This document shows positions 8,100 through 15,885 of a DNA stretch of 64,000 nt, piece after piece (the first letter of the stretch is position 1; each line of letters starts with the position of its first letter). The DNA is taken from positions 1,550,001 to 1,614,000 of the forward strand of contig NZ_CP122312.1 of NCBI RefSeq assembly GCF_029814175.1. The letters are read 5' to 3'. Source of the stretch: Halospeciosus flavus. GTDB lineage: Archaea > Halobacteriota > Halobacteria > Halobacteriales > Halobacteriaceae. The notes below the pieces were generated by a model that saw nothing but the letters and a program-made list of their open reading frames with translations, did not search any database and was not told the origin of the DNA. A program made the position numbers and the translations under genes.

Positions 8100-9437
8100 G
8101 TGGTTCGTCGAGTTCTCCTCGTGACACTTCTGTCACTCGCCCTCCTCGCGCCCGTCCAGTCCGCCGTCGCCTCGCCACAGCCGACCCCCGCCTGCCACGT
8201 CTGCGGGACGGCCTTCGAGGAGCGGGCGGGACAGTACGACGAAGACAGCGCCGGACCCGACGACGCTGTGAACGTCACCCGCTCGACGGTCGACGTCCAC
8301 CTCGCGGCGAACGGGTCGGCACGCTGGACCGCCCGGACGGTGCTGACGAACGCGAGCGCCGACCGTCTCCGCGGGTGGAGCAGACTCGACACTTTCCTCC
8401 GTGAGACTCTCCGTAGCCACTGGTTCGGTGACCCGCGAGACCTCTCCGTCCACTTCGAGGGCGATACACTCGTCGTCACGTTCCGTGTAGCCGACCCTGC
8501 GAGTCGAGCCTTCGGCGTCCTGCTCGTCGACGAACTCTACTACGCGCCCGGGCTGACGTACGTCAACGCCGAGTCGCTGCGCCTCCACCCGCCGGACGGC
8601 TACGTTCCGACCCGTGTCCCCACGGGCGCCTCGCGGACCGGAAACGGCTCGCTGGTGTGGCACGGGTCGTCCGCCGGAAACCCCTTCGAGACGACCGAAA
8701 CCGGCGGCGAGTTCGCCGCCTTCGCGCCCGAGACGACGAGCCGTTCCGTCGTCAGGACGGACCTCGCCGTCGCCGCCGCGCTCGCACCGCTCGTCCTCTC
8801 CCAGCTAGAGGGAGTCTACCCGCCGTCACTCCTCGTGACCGTCGTCGCGCTCGGCGCGTACGCGTTCCTCGGGAAGCGACTGGCCGGCGCGCGGGACCCA
8901 CGCCAGGTCGGCGACGCCGTCGCGGGCGGCGCGGGACTCGTCGCGGTCGCCGGCAGCCTCGCACTCGTCGCCGGCGTCGAATCGGCTCTCGCCGCGGTCG
9001 TCGTCCTCACGAGCGTCGCAGTCGCGGTGTCGTGCGTCCTGGGCGGTCGCGGCGTCTCGACGCCGACGCGGGCGGTCGGCGCGACGGTCTCGCTCGTCTT
9101 CGCGGTCGCCGTCGCGGCTACGCTCGTCGGTCCGGTCGCCGGCCCGTTCGGCTTCCTGACGCTGACTACCCTGGCCGCCCAACCGCCGGTCGTCTACCTC
9201 CTCGGTCACGCGACGGCCCGCGACTCGCGTGCCCGCTGGGGGTATCGGGTGGCTCCCGCCTTCCTCCCGGCCGTCGCCGCAGTCCCGCTGTTGCCCGTCG
9301 GCGGACTCGGGCCGTTCTTCCTCGCCCTCGTCCTCGCCCTCTGGACGGCCGTCGTGTACGTGTGTAGCACCCCGGTCTACTACGCTGGCTACGTCCTCGG
9401 CACTCAGTCGACACTCTCGAAGTCGGGTGTAGAGTGA
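8100..9437 (+). CDS. Exported-domain polytopic membrane protein, unknown
   Basis: A 445-aa protein. I chose the GTG at 8100 because it begins a clean signal peptide (MVRRVLLVTLLSLALLAPVQSAVAS); an upstream TTG would add nine residues. After a CHVC motif comes an extracellular beta-rich domain of about 190 residues with several glycosylation sequons, then about six membrane segments from residue 225. No enzymatic motif is seen. Similar architecture is common in haloarchaeal surface-sensing proteins, but I do not recognise this family. Confidence 0.78.
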   Translation: MVRRVLLVTLLSLALLAPVQSAVASPQPTPACHVCGTAFEERAGQYDEDSAGPDDAVNVTRSTVDVHLAANGSARWTARTVLTNASADRLRGWSRLDTFLRETLRSHWFGDPRDLSVHFEGDTLVVTFRVADPASRAFGVLLVDELYYAPGLTYVNAESLRLHPPDGYVPTRVPTGASRTGNGSLVWHGSSAGNPFETTETGGEFAAFAPETTSRSVVRTDLAVAAALAPLVLSQLEGVYPPSLLVTVVALGAYAFLGKRLAGARDPRQVGDAVAGGAGLVAVAGSLALVAGVESALAAVVVLTSVAVAVSCVLGGRGVSTPTRAVGATVSLVFAVAVAATLVGPVAGPFGFLTLTTLAAQPPVVYLLGHATARDSRARWGYRVAPAFLPAVAAVPLLPVGGLGPFFLALVLALWTAVVYVCSTPVYYAGYVLGTQSTLSKSGVE

Positions 9438-9508
9438 GCGCTCGGCGTCGTCATCGGGAGGCCACAGCAAACCTAAACGTTTACTCCCCTCGCGGAGAAC
9501 GAGCGACC

Positions 9509-9775
9509 ATGAAGCGGCTCATCATCCACGGGGACCCCGGCGTACGCAAGGACGCCGTGATAGAGTACGAGGGCGGTGAAGGGACGCTCTTCCAGGTGAC
9601 GCGCAACGGGGACTGGCACGGGCCGGACCGCGTCCAGCTCTGGTGTATCTTCGGCGACGAGAGCGAGCGCGAGGACTTCGAGAAACGCAACTACGTCCCG
9701 CACTTCCTCGACGTCGAGACCGTCGACGAGGAGGACGTCACGGTCGTGAAGAAGGGCAGCGAACTCTCGGTCTAG
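9509..9775 (+). CDS. Small conserved haloarchaeal protein (HAH_0734-like)
   Basis: An 88-aa protein starting MKRLIIHGDPGVRKDAVIEY and containing NGDWHGPDRVQLWC. It resembles, from memory, the HAH_0734 family of conserved haloarchaeal proteins of unknown function; no search was run. The ATG at 9509 gives family length, while the longer frame upstream has no similarity. The last 4 bases overlap the convergent membrane-protein gene. Confidence 0.75.
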   Translation: MKRLIIHGDPGVRKDAVIEYEGGEGTLFQVTRNGDWHGPDRVQLWCIFGDESEREDFEKRNYVPHFLDVETVDEEDVTVVKKGSELSV

Positions 9776-12060
9776 TCCCCCGAGGCGTTCCACACCGACT
9801 CGTTCACGGCGTAGACGGTCACCTTCTCGTTCTCGAAGGCCACCGAGAGACCCGGTTCCGACGCGAACGTGACGTTCCCGTACTTCGCACGCTCGCGCGG
9901 GCCGTAGTAGATGTACTGGACGTCGTACTTGTCGAGGAGCGTCGCCCGCGAGTCGGTGTCGTTCGTCGTGTAGAGGACCGCGACCTCGGTGGCGCGCGCC
10001 TCGAACGGCGCGGTCCCGCGGTAGCCGGTCTCGTGGGCCCACCCCACGACGGTCGGGATGCCGGTCAGACTCGACACCGGGTTGCCCCAGGTGTACACCG
10101 CGTAGGTGGGCCGCGAGACGATGTGCGGGCGCTCGCCGTCGGTCGTGTCGACGAACCACTCGATGGCCTCGGCCTCGTAGGGGTGGGAGTCGTGGGCGAA
10201 CTGGATGGCGTCGAGCGTCGGGTCGTCCGCGCCGGCGAAGTGCTTCGAGAGCGCCATCGTCGGGTAGGGGACGAGCACCGCACTCAACACGAGGAAGACG
10301 AAGACGAGTCCGACGACCTGTCGGCGGTCGGGGGAGGTGTTCGGGAGCCACGTTCGACACTTCACGCAGAGCGCGGCGACCGCGACGCCGGCGACGACCG
10401 CCCACATCGTCCACACCTGGAAGTAGACCTTGAACACGGTGTTGAACCGGCCGGGGGCGGCGAGGTCGGCGAGGTAGACGAACTCGACGAGGACGACGAG
10501 TCCGCCGGCCGCGACGAGCAAGAGCGTCTCGAAGCCCGTCCGGTCGGTCCGTCGGAGGAGCACCCACCCGCCGACGACGAGGGGACCGACGAGTGCGAGA
10601 CCGACGAGCGTCCAGACCTTCGAGACGACGAGCAACCCGGCGAAGGCCGTGAGCAGGCCGGCCGCCCGACGCGGCGTCAGGTCGAGTTTGCCCGCGAGGT
10701 AGGTCCAGAAGACGGCGAGGAACGCGCCGTGGACGAGGAGGAACCGGCCGAGTCCGCTCCGGTCGGGCCAGAACACGGGGTGGCGGCCGCCGACGCCGCC
10801 GAGGAGGACGCCCGTGACGAACGGGGCGACCCAGGCGAGCGCGAGACCGGCGACGACGACGGTGGGCAAGAGCGCGAGGACGATGCGCTGGCCCTCCGCA
10901 CGGAGCGGGTCGCGTGTGTCGAGACGGGTCGCGACCGCGTCGGGGAGGAGCGTCCGGGGTCGGGCGGGCGCGCCGGCGAGTGTGAGCGTCGCCAACCCGA
11001 GCGCCGTCGGGAGACTCCACGTGTTCGTCATCGTCAGGACGCCGACGAGCGGCGGGAGGACGCCGAGCACGAGGAGGCGACGGCGTCGCAGGTCACGTCC
11101 GGGCGTGCGCCAGTAGGCGTAGAGCGTCGCGAGGACGAGGAAGAGGACGGTCGCGCTCATCATGTGCGCGTGGAGGTCGCCGTTGAGGTAGGAGAACAGC
11201 GGGAACTCGTTGATGGTGCCCTCGATGACGCGACTCGGCGGCCAGTAGGAGAACTCGCGGAAGGTGACGGTCGCCTCGTCGACCGGGACGCCGAGCGCGT
11301 CGGCGAGTGCGCGGGTGAGACCGGTCGGGAGCGCGCCCGCGAGGAGGCGAGCGCTCGTGTAGAGGTTGCTCGCGAGGCCGAAGAAGAGCGCGGCGACGAC
11401 GCCGGCGAGGAACCGGGGGTAGCCACGTTCGCGCGCGACGGCGGCGGCGAGACCGAACGCCGCGGTCACCTCCATCGCGTAGAAGCCGGCGAGCGCGAGG
11501 TTGTAGGCGTAGCGGCCCGCCGTCCCGGTGAGCGTCGCGAGGTTCGCCGAGAGGAGGTGGCCGCCGTAGTAGTAGACCACGGGTTCGCCGGCGAACCACA
11601 TGTCCTCCGGCGGGAGGGCGTCCGCGCGGAGGAGCGACTGGAGGAGTCCCATGTCGAGGAACTTCTCGCCGCCACCCGGAATCGCGCCGGCGTCGACCGA
11701 CCGGACGGCGATCAAGAAGAGGTACGCCAGCGTGAAGACGACGAGCACCTCGGCGTAGCGACGGCGGTCGGCACCGAGGTCCGCGCCGCTCTCGTTCCCA
11801 CTCCTGGTCCCGCGCCAGCCCCGGTAGGCCACCGCCGAGAGGGCGAGGAGGACGAGGGCGCCCACGAGCACCGTCAGCGGACCGTAGAAGACGTGCCCGA
11901 GCCAGAACACCGGGAGCGAGAGCGTCACCAGCGCGAGGGGGATGGCGACGAACGCGCCTCGGTCGGGTGCGCGCGGGAGGAGGCGCGCCGCGAGCGGGAG
12001 CCCGACGGCACCGAGGGCGACGAACGCGAGCCACCAGACGAGGACCAACCCGTACTGCAT
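9772..12060 (-). CDS. DUF2298/YYY-type polytopic membrane protein
   Basis: A 762-aa protein with about 15-18 membrane segments and large extracellular loops. Features of the DUF2298 (Chlor_Arch_YYY) family include the triple tyrosine in EPVVYYYGGHLL, the HAHMMSAT stretch and the soluble C-terminal domain. The family is related in topology to oligosaccharyl/glycosyltransferase-type GT-C membrane enzymes, with the acidic residues GGGEKFLDMG near the first extracellular loop as possible active site; the function is not established. It is monocistronic. Confidence 0.85.
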   Translation of the reverse strand: MQYGLVLVWWLAFVALGAVGLPLAARLLPRAPDRGAFVAIPLALVTLSLPVFWLGHVFYGPLTVLVGALVLLALSAVAYRGWRGTRSGNESGADLGADRRRYAEVLVVFTLAYLFLIAVRSVDAGAIPGGGEKFLDMGLLQSLLRADALPPEDMWFAGEPVVYYYGGHLLSANLATLTGTAGRYAYNLALAGFYAMEVTAAFGLAAAVARERGYPRFLAGVVAALFFGLASNLYTSARLLAGALPTGLTRALADALGVPVDEATVTFREFSYWPPSRVIEGTINEFPLFSYLNGDLHAHMMSATVLFLVLATLYAYWRTPGRDLRRRRLLVLGVLPPLVGVLTMTNTWSLPTALGLATLTLAGAPARPRTLLPDAVATRLDTRDPLRAEGQRIVLALLPTVVVAGLALAWVAPFVTGVLLGGVGGRHPVFWPDRSGLGRFLLVHGAFLAVFWTYLAGKLDLTPRRAAGLLTAFAGLLVVSKVWTLVGLALVGPLVVGGWVLLRRTDRTGFETLLLVAAGGLVVLVEFVYLADLAAPGRFNTVFKVYFQVWTMWAVVAGVAVAALCVKCRTWLPNTSPDRRQVVGLVFVFLVLSAVLVPYPTMALSKHFAGADDPTLDAIQFAHDSHPYEAEAIEWFVDTTDGERPHIVSRPTYAVYTWGNPVSSLTGIPTVVGWAHETGYRGTAPFEARATEVAVLYTTNDTDSRATLLDKYDVQYIYYGPRERAKYGNVTFASEPGLSVAFENEKVTVYAVNESVWNASGD

Positions 12061-12163
12061 CTGGTCGTACTCGGACCCCGACCGGTGTAAACGTCTTCGG
12101 CTTCACCCGCGCGACGACAGCGCCACACCTACGGTCTCGGCCGTCCCACACCCGAACGACGGT

Positions 12164-12376
12164 ATGACTCGAAACGTCGTCTTCCGCGAGGACGTCCGCG
12201 CCGGCGCGGTCGACTGCCCGCTCTGTGGCCGCCAAATCGCGTTCCCGGACGAGCACCTCGTCGCCTTCGGCGCGACCGCCGAACTCACCGCCGAGACCGC
12301 CGACGCCGTCGAGTGTCCGGCCTGCTCGGGCGTGACCTTCTTCGACTCGGACGCGAGCACGGACCCGGACGAGTGA
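12164..12376 (+). CDS. Small zinc-ribbon protein
   Basis: A 70-aa protein starting MTRNVVFREDVRAG, with CPLCGRQIAFPDEHLVAFG and CPACSG knuckles 33 residues apart: a single zinc ribbon. Unknown function. The stop codon is directly followed by a perfect inverted repeat and the degenerate 20-bp repeat array described below. Confidence 0.75.
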   Translation: MTRNVVFREDVRAGAVDCPLCGRQIAFPDEHLVAFGATAELTAETADAVECPACSGVTFFDSDASTDPDE

Positions 12377-12498
12377 CCCATTTCTCAGATATACGTCCCA
12401 CATCTGAGAAACGGCCCGAATATCGTGGAAATCCGGCCCATATCTCGACAACGTCGCCCGTATCTCAGTTGTCGCGCCTATATCTGCGAAACGTTCCG
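12377..12498. repeat. Six degenerate ~20-bp AT-rich repeat units
   Basis: The gap before alaX contains six head-to-tail units of 19-22 bases at about 12377, 12396, 12415, 12437, 12457 and 12477. The shared core is CCCATATCT followed by a variable tail often ending AACG (for example CCCATATCTCGACAACGTCG and CCTATATCTGCGAAACG). The array lies immediately upstream of alaX, overlapping where its promoter must be. Confidence 0.65.
12381..12411 (+). terminator. Perfect 10-bp inverted repeat after the zinc-ribbon gene
   Basis: TTTCTCAGAT at 12381-12390 and ATCTGAGAAA at 12402-12411 are exact complements separated by 11 bases, starting 4 bases after the stop codon. It could be an intrinsic terminator-like hairpin or an operator. 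A second, weaker pair (CGACAAC / GTTGTCG) lies at 12446-12474. Confidence 0.5.
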
Positions 12499-12551
12499 TC
12501 GCGTCGACCGTCCCACGACGCCTAAGTGGGCGAGCGACGACCCACCGAACG

Positions 12552-13265
12552 ATGACCGACACGACGCAACTCTACCTGGAGGACTCCGAACTGCGGTCGT
12601 TCGAGGCGACCGTCGAGGCCGTCTCGGGCGACCGGGTCGTCCTCGACCGGACGGCGTTCTACCCCGAGGGTGGCGGCCAACCCGCCGACCACGGCTGGCT
12701 CTACGGACCCGAGGGTCGTGACTGGCGCGTCACGGACGTCCAGAAGGGCGCCGAGATTTTCCACCACGTCGAGGGCGAACCGCCCGAGGCGGGCACCACA
12801 CTGACCGCGGAACTCGACTGGGACCGACGCCACGCGCACATGCGCTACCACACGGCCCAGCACCTCCTCTCGGCCGTCCTGCTCGAGGAGTTCGACGCCG
12901 AGACGACCGGCAACCAACTGTACGAGGACCGCGCGCGTCTCGACTGCGCCTACCCGCGCTTCGAGGACGACGACCTCGACCGAATCGAGGAACGGGTGAA
13001 CGAGTACGTCGAGCGGTCGATTCCGGTCGACTGGTACACGCTCGACCGCGAGGAGGCGGAAGAGCAACTCGACCCCGAGCGGACGCGTCTCGAACTCCTG
13101 CCCGACAGCATCACCGAGGTTCGCCTCGTCGAGATCACGGGCGTCGACCGTACGGCGTGTGCGGGGACGCACGTCTCGAACACCGAGGAAGTGGGCGAGT
13201 TCGTCGTCACCGGGCGAGAGACGCGTGGCAGCGAGGAAGAGCGCGTTCGGTTCGAACTTCGGTAG
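12552..13265 (+). CDS. alaX: Alanyl-tRNA editing protein AlaX
   Basis: A 237-aa free-standing homologue of the AlaRS editing domain, of AlaX-M size. N-terminal part: YPEGGGQPADHG (the glycine-rich motif of AlaX-M/AlaRS). Zinc ligands: HxxxH in HTAQHL (His100, His104) and CxxxH in CAGTH (Cys203, His207). It hydrolyses Ser-tRNA(Ala), and possibly Gly-tRNA(Ala), in trans. Its promoter must lie within the repeat array upstream. Confidence 0.93.
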   Translation: MTDTTQLYLEDSELRSFEATVEAVSGDRVVLDRTAFYPEGGGQPADHGWLYGPEGRDWRVTDVQKGAEIFHHVEGEPPEAGTTLTAELDWDRRHAHMRYHTAQHLLSAVLLEEFDAETTGNQLYEDRARLDCAYPRFEDDDLDRIEERVNEYVERSIPVDWYTLDREEAEEQLDPERTRLELLPDSITEVRLVEITGVDRTACAGTHVSNTEEVGEFVVTGRETRGSEEERVRFELR

Positions 13266-13622
13266 TCAGTCGTCCCGGTCGTCGGCGTCGACGTCGGTCG
13301 CGGACGCCTTCACACCGGGGGCGAGGGCGTCTTCGACGGCGGCCTCGACGGCGACGAGTTCGTCGGTGCGGTCGTCGCCCTCGACGGTTTCGGAGGCGAC
13401 GACGGTCCACCCGGTCTCGTCGTCGTAGGCGATGCCTTTCACCCAGGTCTCGGTGGCGAGGATGACGCCCTCCGAGATCTCGACGTCCTCCATCTTCTCG
13501 GGGTCGACGGCCTCCTCGGTCTCGACGGGGACGACGAGGTCGAAGGCGTCGGCGTGGTTGAGTGCGGTGAGTTGTTTCGTCGTCAACGGGCGGTCCGGCA
13601 GCGATTCGAGGACGCTCGACAT
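13266..13622 (-). CDS. Conserved acidic hypothetical protein
   Basis: A 118-aa soluble, acidic protein, convergent with alaX and abutting its stop codon. The N-terminus SVLESLPDRPLTTKQLTALNHA looks helical, followed by a strand-rich section with EGVILATETWVKGIAYDDETGWTVVASE. No motif of known function. Similar proteins are widespread in haloarchaea as I recall; not recognised beyond that. Confidence 0.75.
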   Translation of the reverse strand: MSSVLESLPDRPLTTKQLTALNHADAFDLVVPVETEEAVDPEKMEDVEISEGVILATETWVKGIAYDDETGWTVVASETVEGDDRTDELVAVEAAVEDALAPGVKASATDVDADDRDD

Positions 13623-13676
13623 ACCGAAGAAGAGGGCGTCACGGGCTAAAGGTTCCTCGTCTCAGTTCGTCTCGGT

Positions 13677-13988
13677 TCAGCCGTGTACCTCGGCGTACTC
13701 CGCGTAGAGGACCTGGGCGACGAGGACGAACGGCACGATTCCGACGACCGTGAGGACGATGGCCGCGGTGATCGGTTGGAGCGTCGCCGTCTCGCGGAGG
13801 AGCCACCACGCGCTCGCCGCGCCCCCGCCGACGACGCCGAGGAGCGCGAGCGTCCCGAGCACCGCCGAGAAGCGGCGGACGGTCAGGTTCACGTCGTCGA
13901 CGTGGTCGAGTCGGCGGTAGATGGCCATCATCGCGGGCGTGTTCAACACCGACGTCGCGAGGAGCGTGAGGGCGAGGCGTTCGAACAT
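13677..13988 (-). CDS. Small 3-TM membrane protein, paralogue of upstream neighbour
   Basis: A 103-aa protein with three or four membrane segments. It aligns along its length with the next upstream gene: an RxFS motif after the first helix, a double-glycine helix (GVVGGGAAS), then VPFVLVAQVLYAEY near the end. It is the last gene of the oxidase cluster, starting 1 base after its paralogue. Not recognised as a known oxidase subunit; a role as a small accessory subunit of the neighbouring heme-copper protein is inferred from position. Confidence 0.75.
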   Translation of the reverse strand: MFERLALTLLATSVLNTPAMMAIYRRLDHVDDVNLTVRRFSAVLGTLALLGVVGGGAASAWWLLRETATLQPITAAIVLTVVGIVPFVLVAQVLYAEYAEVHG

Positions 13989-13989
13989 C

Positions 13990-14304
13990 TCAGGCGTACT
14001 CGAGTTGGTGCTCGCGGTAGAGGACGCCCATGAAGAGGGCGAACGGGACCAGTGCGGCCATGATGAGCACCATGGCGACGCGGAGCATGTGCGGGAGGTT
14101 CAGGTTGTTGAAGAAGTAGAGGAGGACCGCCGCCTCCCCACCGAGGAAGGAGAGGATGCTCCCCGCGGCGAGCAGGAAACTGAACTGGCGGGTCCGCCAC
14201 TTGATGTTGTCCGACTTCCGGAGCATCTTCACCAGTACCGCGACTGGCGGGATGGCGAGCGCGATCATCTGCAAGAGTGCGAGGGCGATGTCCGTGTTCG
14301 ACAT
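13990..14304 (-). CDS. Small 3-TM membrane protein next to oxidase subunit I
   Basis: A 104-aa protein with an RQFSFLLAAGSILSFLGGEAA helix-loop-helix, a cytosolic KMLRKSDNIKWRTR stretch and a C-terminal VPFALFMGVLYREHQLEYA. It is paralogous to the gene that follows it. It has its own upstream promoter region in the 57 bases after the oxidase gene. No metal ligand pattern is obvious. Function unknown. Confidence 0.75.
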   Translation of the reverse strand: MSNTDIALALLQMIALAIPPVAVLVKMLRKSDNIKWRTRQFSFLLAAGSILSFLGGEAAVLLYFFNNLNLPHMLRVAMVLIMAALVPFALFMGVLYREHQLEYA

Positions 14305-14312
14305 TGGTCGAC

Positions 14313-14346
14313 GAGGTAAATTACACTACCTAATCGAATAAATACA
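14313..14346 (-). promoter_or_regulatory. AT-rich promoter with short dyad before the small membrane genes
   Basis: On the minus strand a TATA-like TATTTATT at about 14337-14344 lies 33-40 bases from the ATG. Downstream of it AGGTA and TACCT (14314-14331) form a 5-bp dyad with an 8-base spacer, overlapping the expected start of transcription. Confidence 0.45.
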
Positions 14347-14361
14347 ATGGCCAAGAAAGGG

Positions 14362-15885
14362 TCATTCTTCCCACTCGGGCGTCCGGAGTCCGGAGTCACC
14401 GAGGTCCCACGGGTCGGCGCCGACGGACTCGCCGTGCCACAGCGAGCGGACCACGTTCCAGAGCCAGACGAGTTGGCCGACGCCGAGGACGAAGGCGGCG
14501 ACGGTGGCGAACTGCTGGGCGCCCGCGAACGCCGGTGGGTAGGCGGCCATCCGGCGCGGGAGTCCGTCCATCCCCATGACGAGCATCGCGCCGAAGGCGA
14601 AGACGACGCCGGCCATCGAGAGCCAGAAGTGGATGGCCGCGAGGGTGTGGTTGTACGTCCGGCCGGTGAACAGCGGGTACCAGTAGTACGAGGCCGAGAA
14701 CAGCGCGAAGACGATGGTTCCCACGAAGAGGAAGTGAAAGTGCCCGACGACGTAGATGGTCCCGTGGAGGAAGTCGTCGACCGGGACGGCGGCGACGAAG
14801 ACGCCCGTGACGCCACCGACGACGAAGTTCGCGATGGCGCCGACGGCGAACAGCATCGGGGCGTCGAGGCGGATGCGGCCGTTCCACATCGTCGCTAGCC
14901 AGTCGAGCACCTTCACGGAACTCGGGACGGCGATGGCGAGCGTGACGGCCATGAAACTCGACTGGATTCGCGGGTCGAGGCCCGTCGTGAACATGTGGTG
15001 TGCCCAGAGACCGAAGGAGAGCACGCCGATGGCGAGCGTCGAGTAGACGGCGCCCTCGTAGCCGAACAGCCGACGGCCGGAGAAGCGCGGAATCACGAGG
15101 CTCAGGATGCCCATCGGCGGGAGGACGAGGATGTAGACGACGGGGTGGCCGAAGAACCAGAACATGTGCTGGAAGCCGAGCGGGTCGCCGACGAAGAACG
15201 GCGTCCCGGCGACGCGGTCGAGGACGAGCATCAGCGCCGCGGCCATCAACATCGGGAAGGCGAACAACACCATCCCGCTGGTCACCAGCATCGTCCACGA
15301 GAAGATGTCGAGGCGGTGCCACGGGACGGTCCGCTCGGAGACGACGGTCGTCAGGAAGTTCGCGGCGTTGGCGACGAACCCCGCGCTGGCGACGAAGATG
15401 CCCGCGAGGACGATGGTGACGCCGGCGTTCTGCTTCTCTAGCGAGAGCGGCGGGTAGAACGTCCACCCGGTCATCGGCGGTTCGATCACGTGGTAGCCGA
15501 CGAGGTCGGTCAGGAGACCGATGCGGACGACGACGATGGCCGGCGGGAGGAGCCACAGACACGCGGCGTTCACGCGGGGGAGAGCCACCTCGTCGGCGCC
15601 GACGAGCGTCGGCAGGAGGTAGCTCCCGAGACCGAAGACGACGGGTACCGCGAAGAGGAAGAGCATCGTCAGCCCGTGGGCGGTGAACAGCGCGTTGTAC
15701 GTCATCTCGCCGTAGATGTTCGCCTTCGGCGTCAGCAGCGCCGTCCGGAGCATCATCGCGTCGACGGCGCCCCACAGTCCGGTCCCCGTCCCGACGACGA
15801 GGTAGAGGAGACCGAGGCGCTCGTGGTCGGTGGTCAGAACCCACCGGAGCGGCCACAGCGGGTCGAGGCGGTCAACGTCGTCCAT
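14362..15885 (-). CDS. coxA: Orphan heme-copper oxidase subunit I lacking the D-channel Glu
   Basis: A 507-aa, 12-TM heme-copper oxidase subunit I. Ligands present: low-spin heme His70 and His384, high-spin heme His382 (GHFHF), and CuB His247, His296 and His297. The cross-linked Tyr251 and K-channel Lys325 are kept. The helix VI motif, HPEVY in A1-type oxidases, reads HPVVY: the proton-donor Glu is Val249, and the YS replacement of A2-type enzymes is absent. The D-channel entry region is also altered (GADEVALPRVN). No subunit II or III gene is near. The start overlaps the MFS gene by 14 bases. It could be an oxidase using only the K pathway, or an NO- or O2-handling relative. Confidence 0.88.
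   Translation of the reverse strand: MDDVDRLDPLWPLRWVLTTDHERLGLLYLVVGTGTGLWGAVDAMMLRTALLTPKANIYGEMTYNALFTAHGLTMLFLFAVPVVFGLGSYLLPTLVGADEVALPRVNAACLWLLPPAIVVVRIGLLTDLVGYHVIEPPMTGWTFYPPLSLEKQNAGVTIVLAGIFVASAGFVANAANFLTTVVSERTVPWHRLDIFSWTMLVTSGMVLFAFPMLMAAALMLVLDRVAGTPFFVGDPLGFQHMFWFFGHPVVYILVLPPMGILSLVIPRFSGRRLFGYEGAVYSTLAIGVLSFGLWAHHMFTTGLDPRIQSSFMAVTLAIAVPSSVKVLDWLATMWNGRIRLDAPMLFAVGAIANFVVGGVTGVFVAAVPVDDFLHGTIYVVGHFHFLFVGTIVFALFSASYYWYPLFTGRTYNHTLAAIHFWLSMAGVVFAFGAMLVMGMDGLPRRMAAYPPAFAGAQQFATVAAFVLGVGQLVWLWNVVRSLWHGESVGADPWDLGDSGLRTPEWEE

Noticed and set aside
9643..12090. 815-codon plus-strand frame opposite the DUF2298 gene
   Set aside because: Composition (Arg/Glu/Gly runs) is typical of antisense frames in GC-rich DNA; the minus strand encodes a clear polytopic membrane protein.
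12377..12498. CRISPR-like array before alaX
   Set aside because: Units are head-to-tail with no unique spacers and too degenerate.
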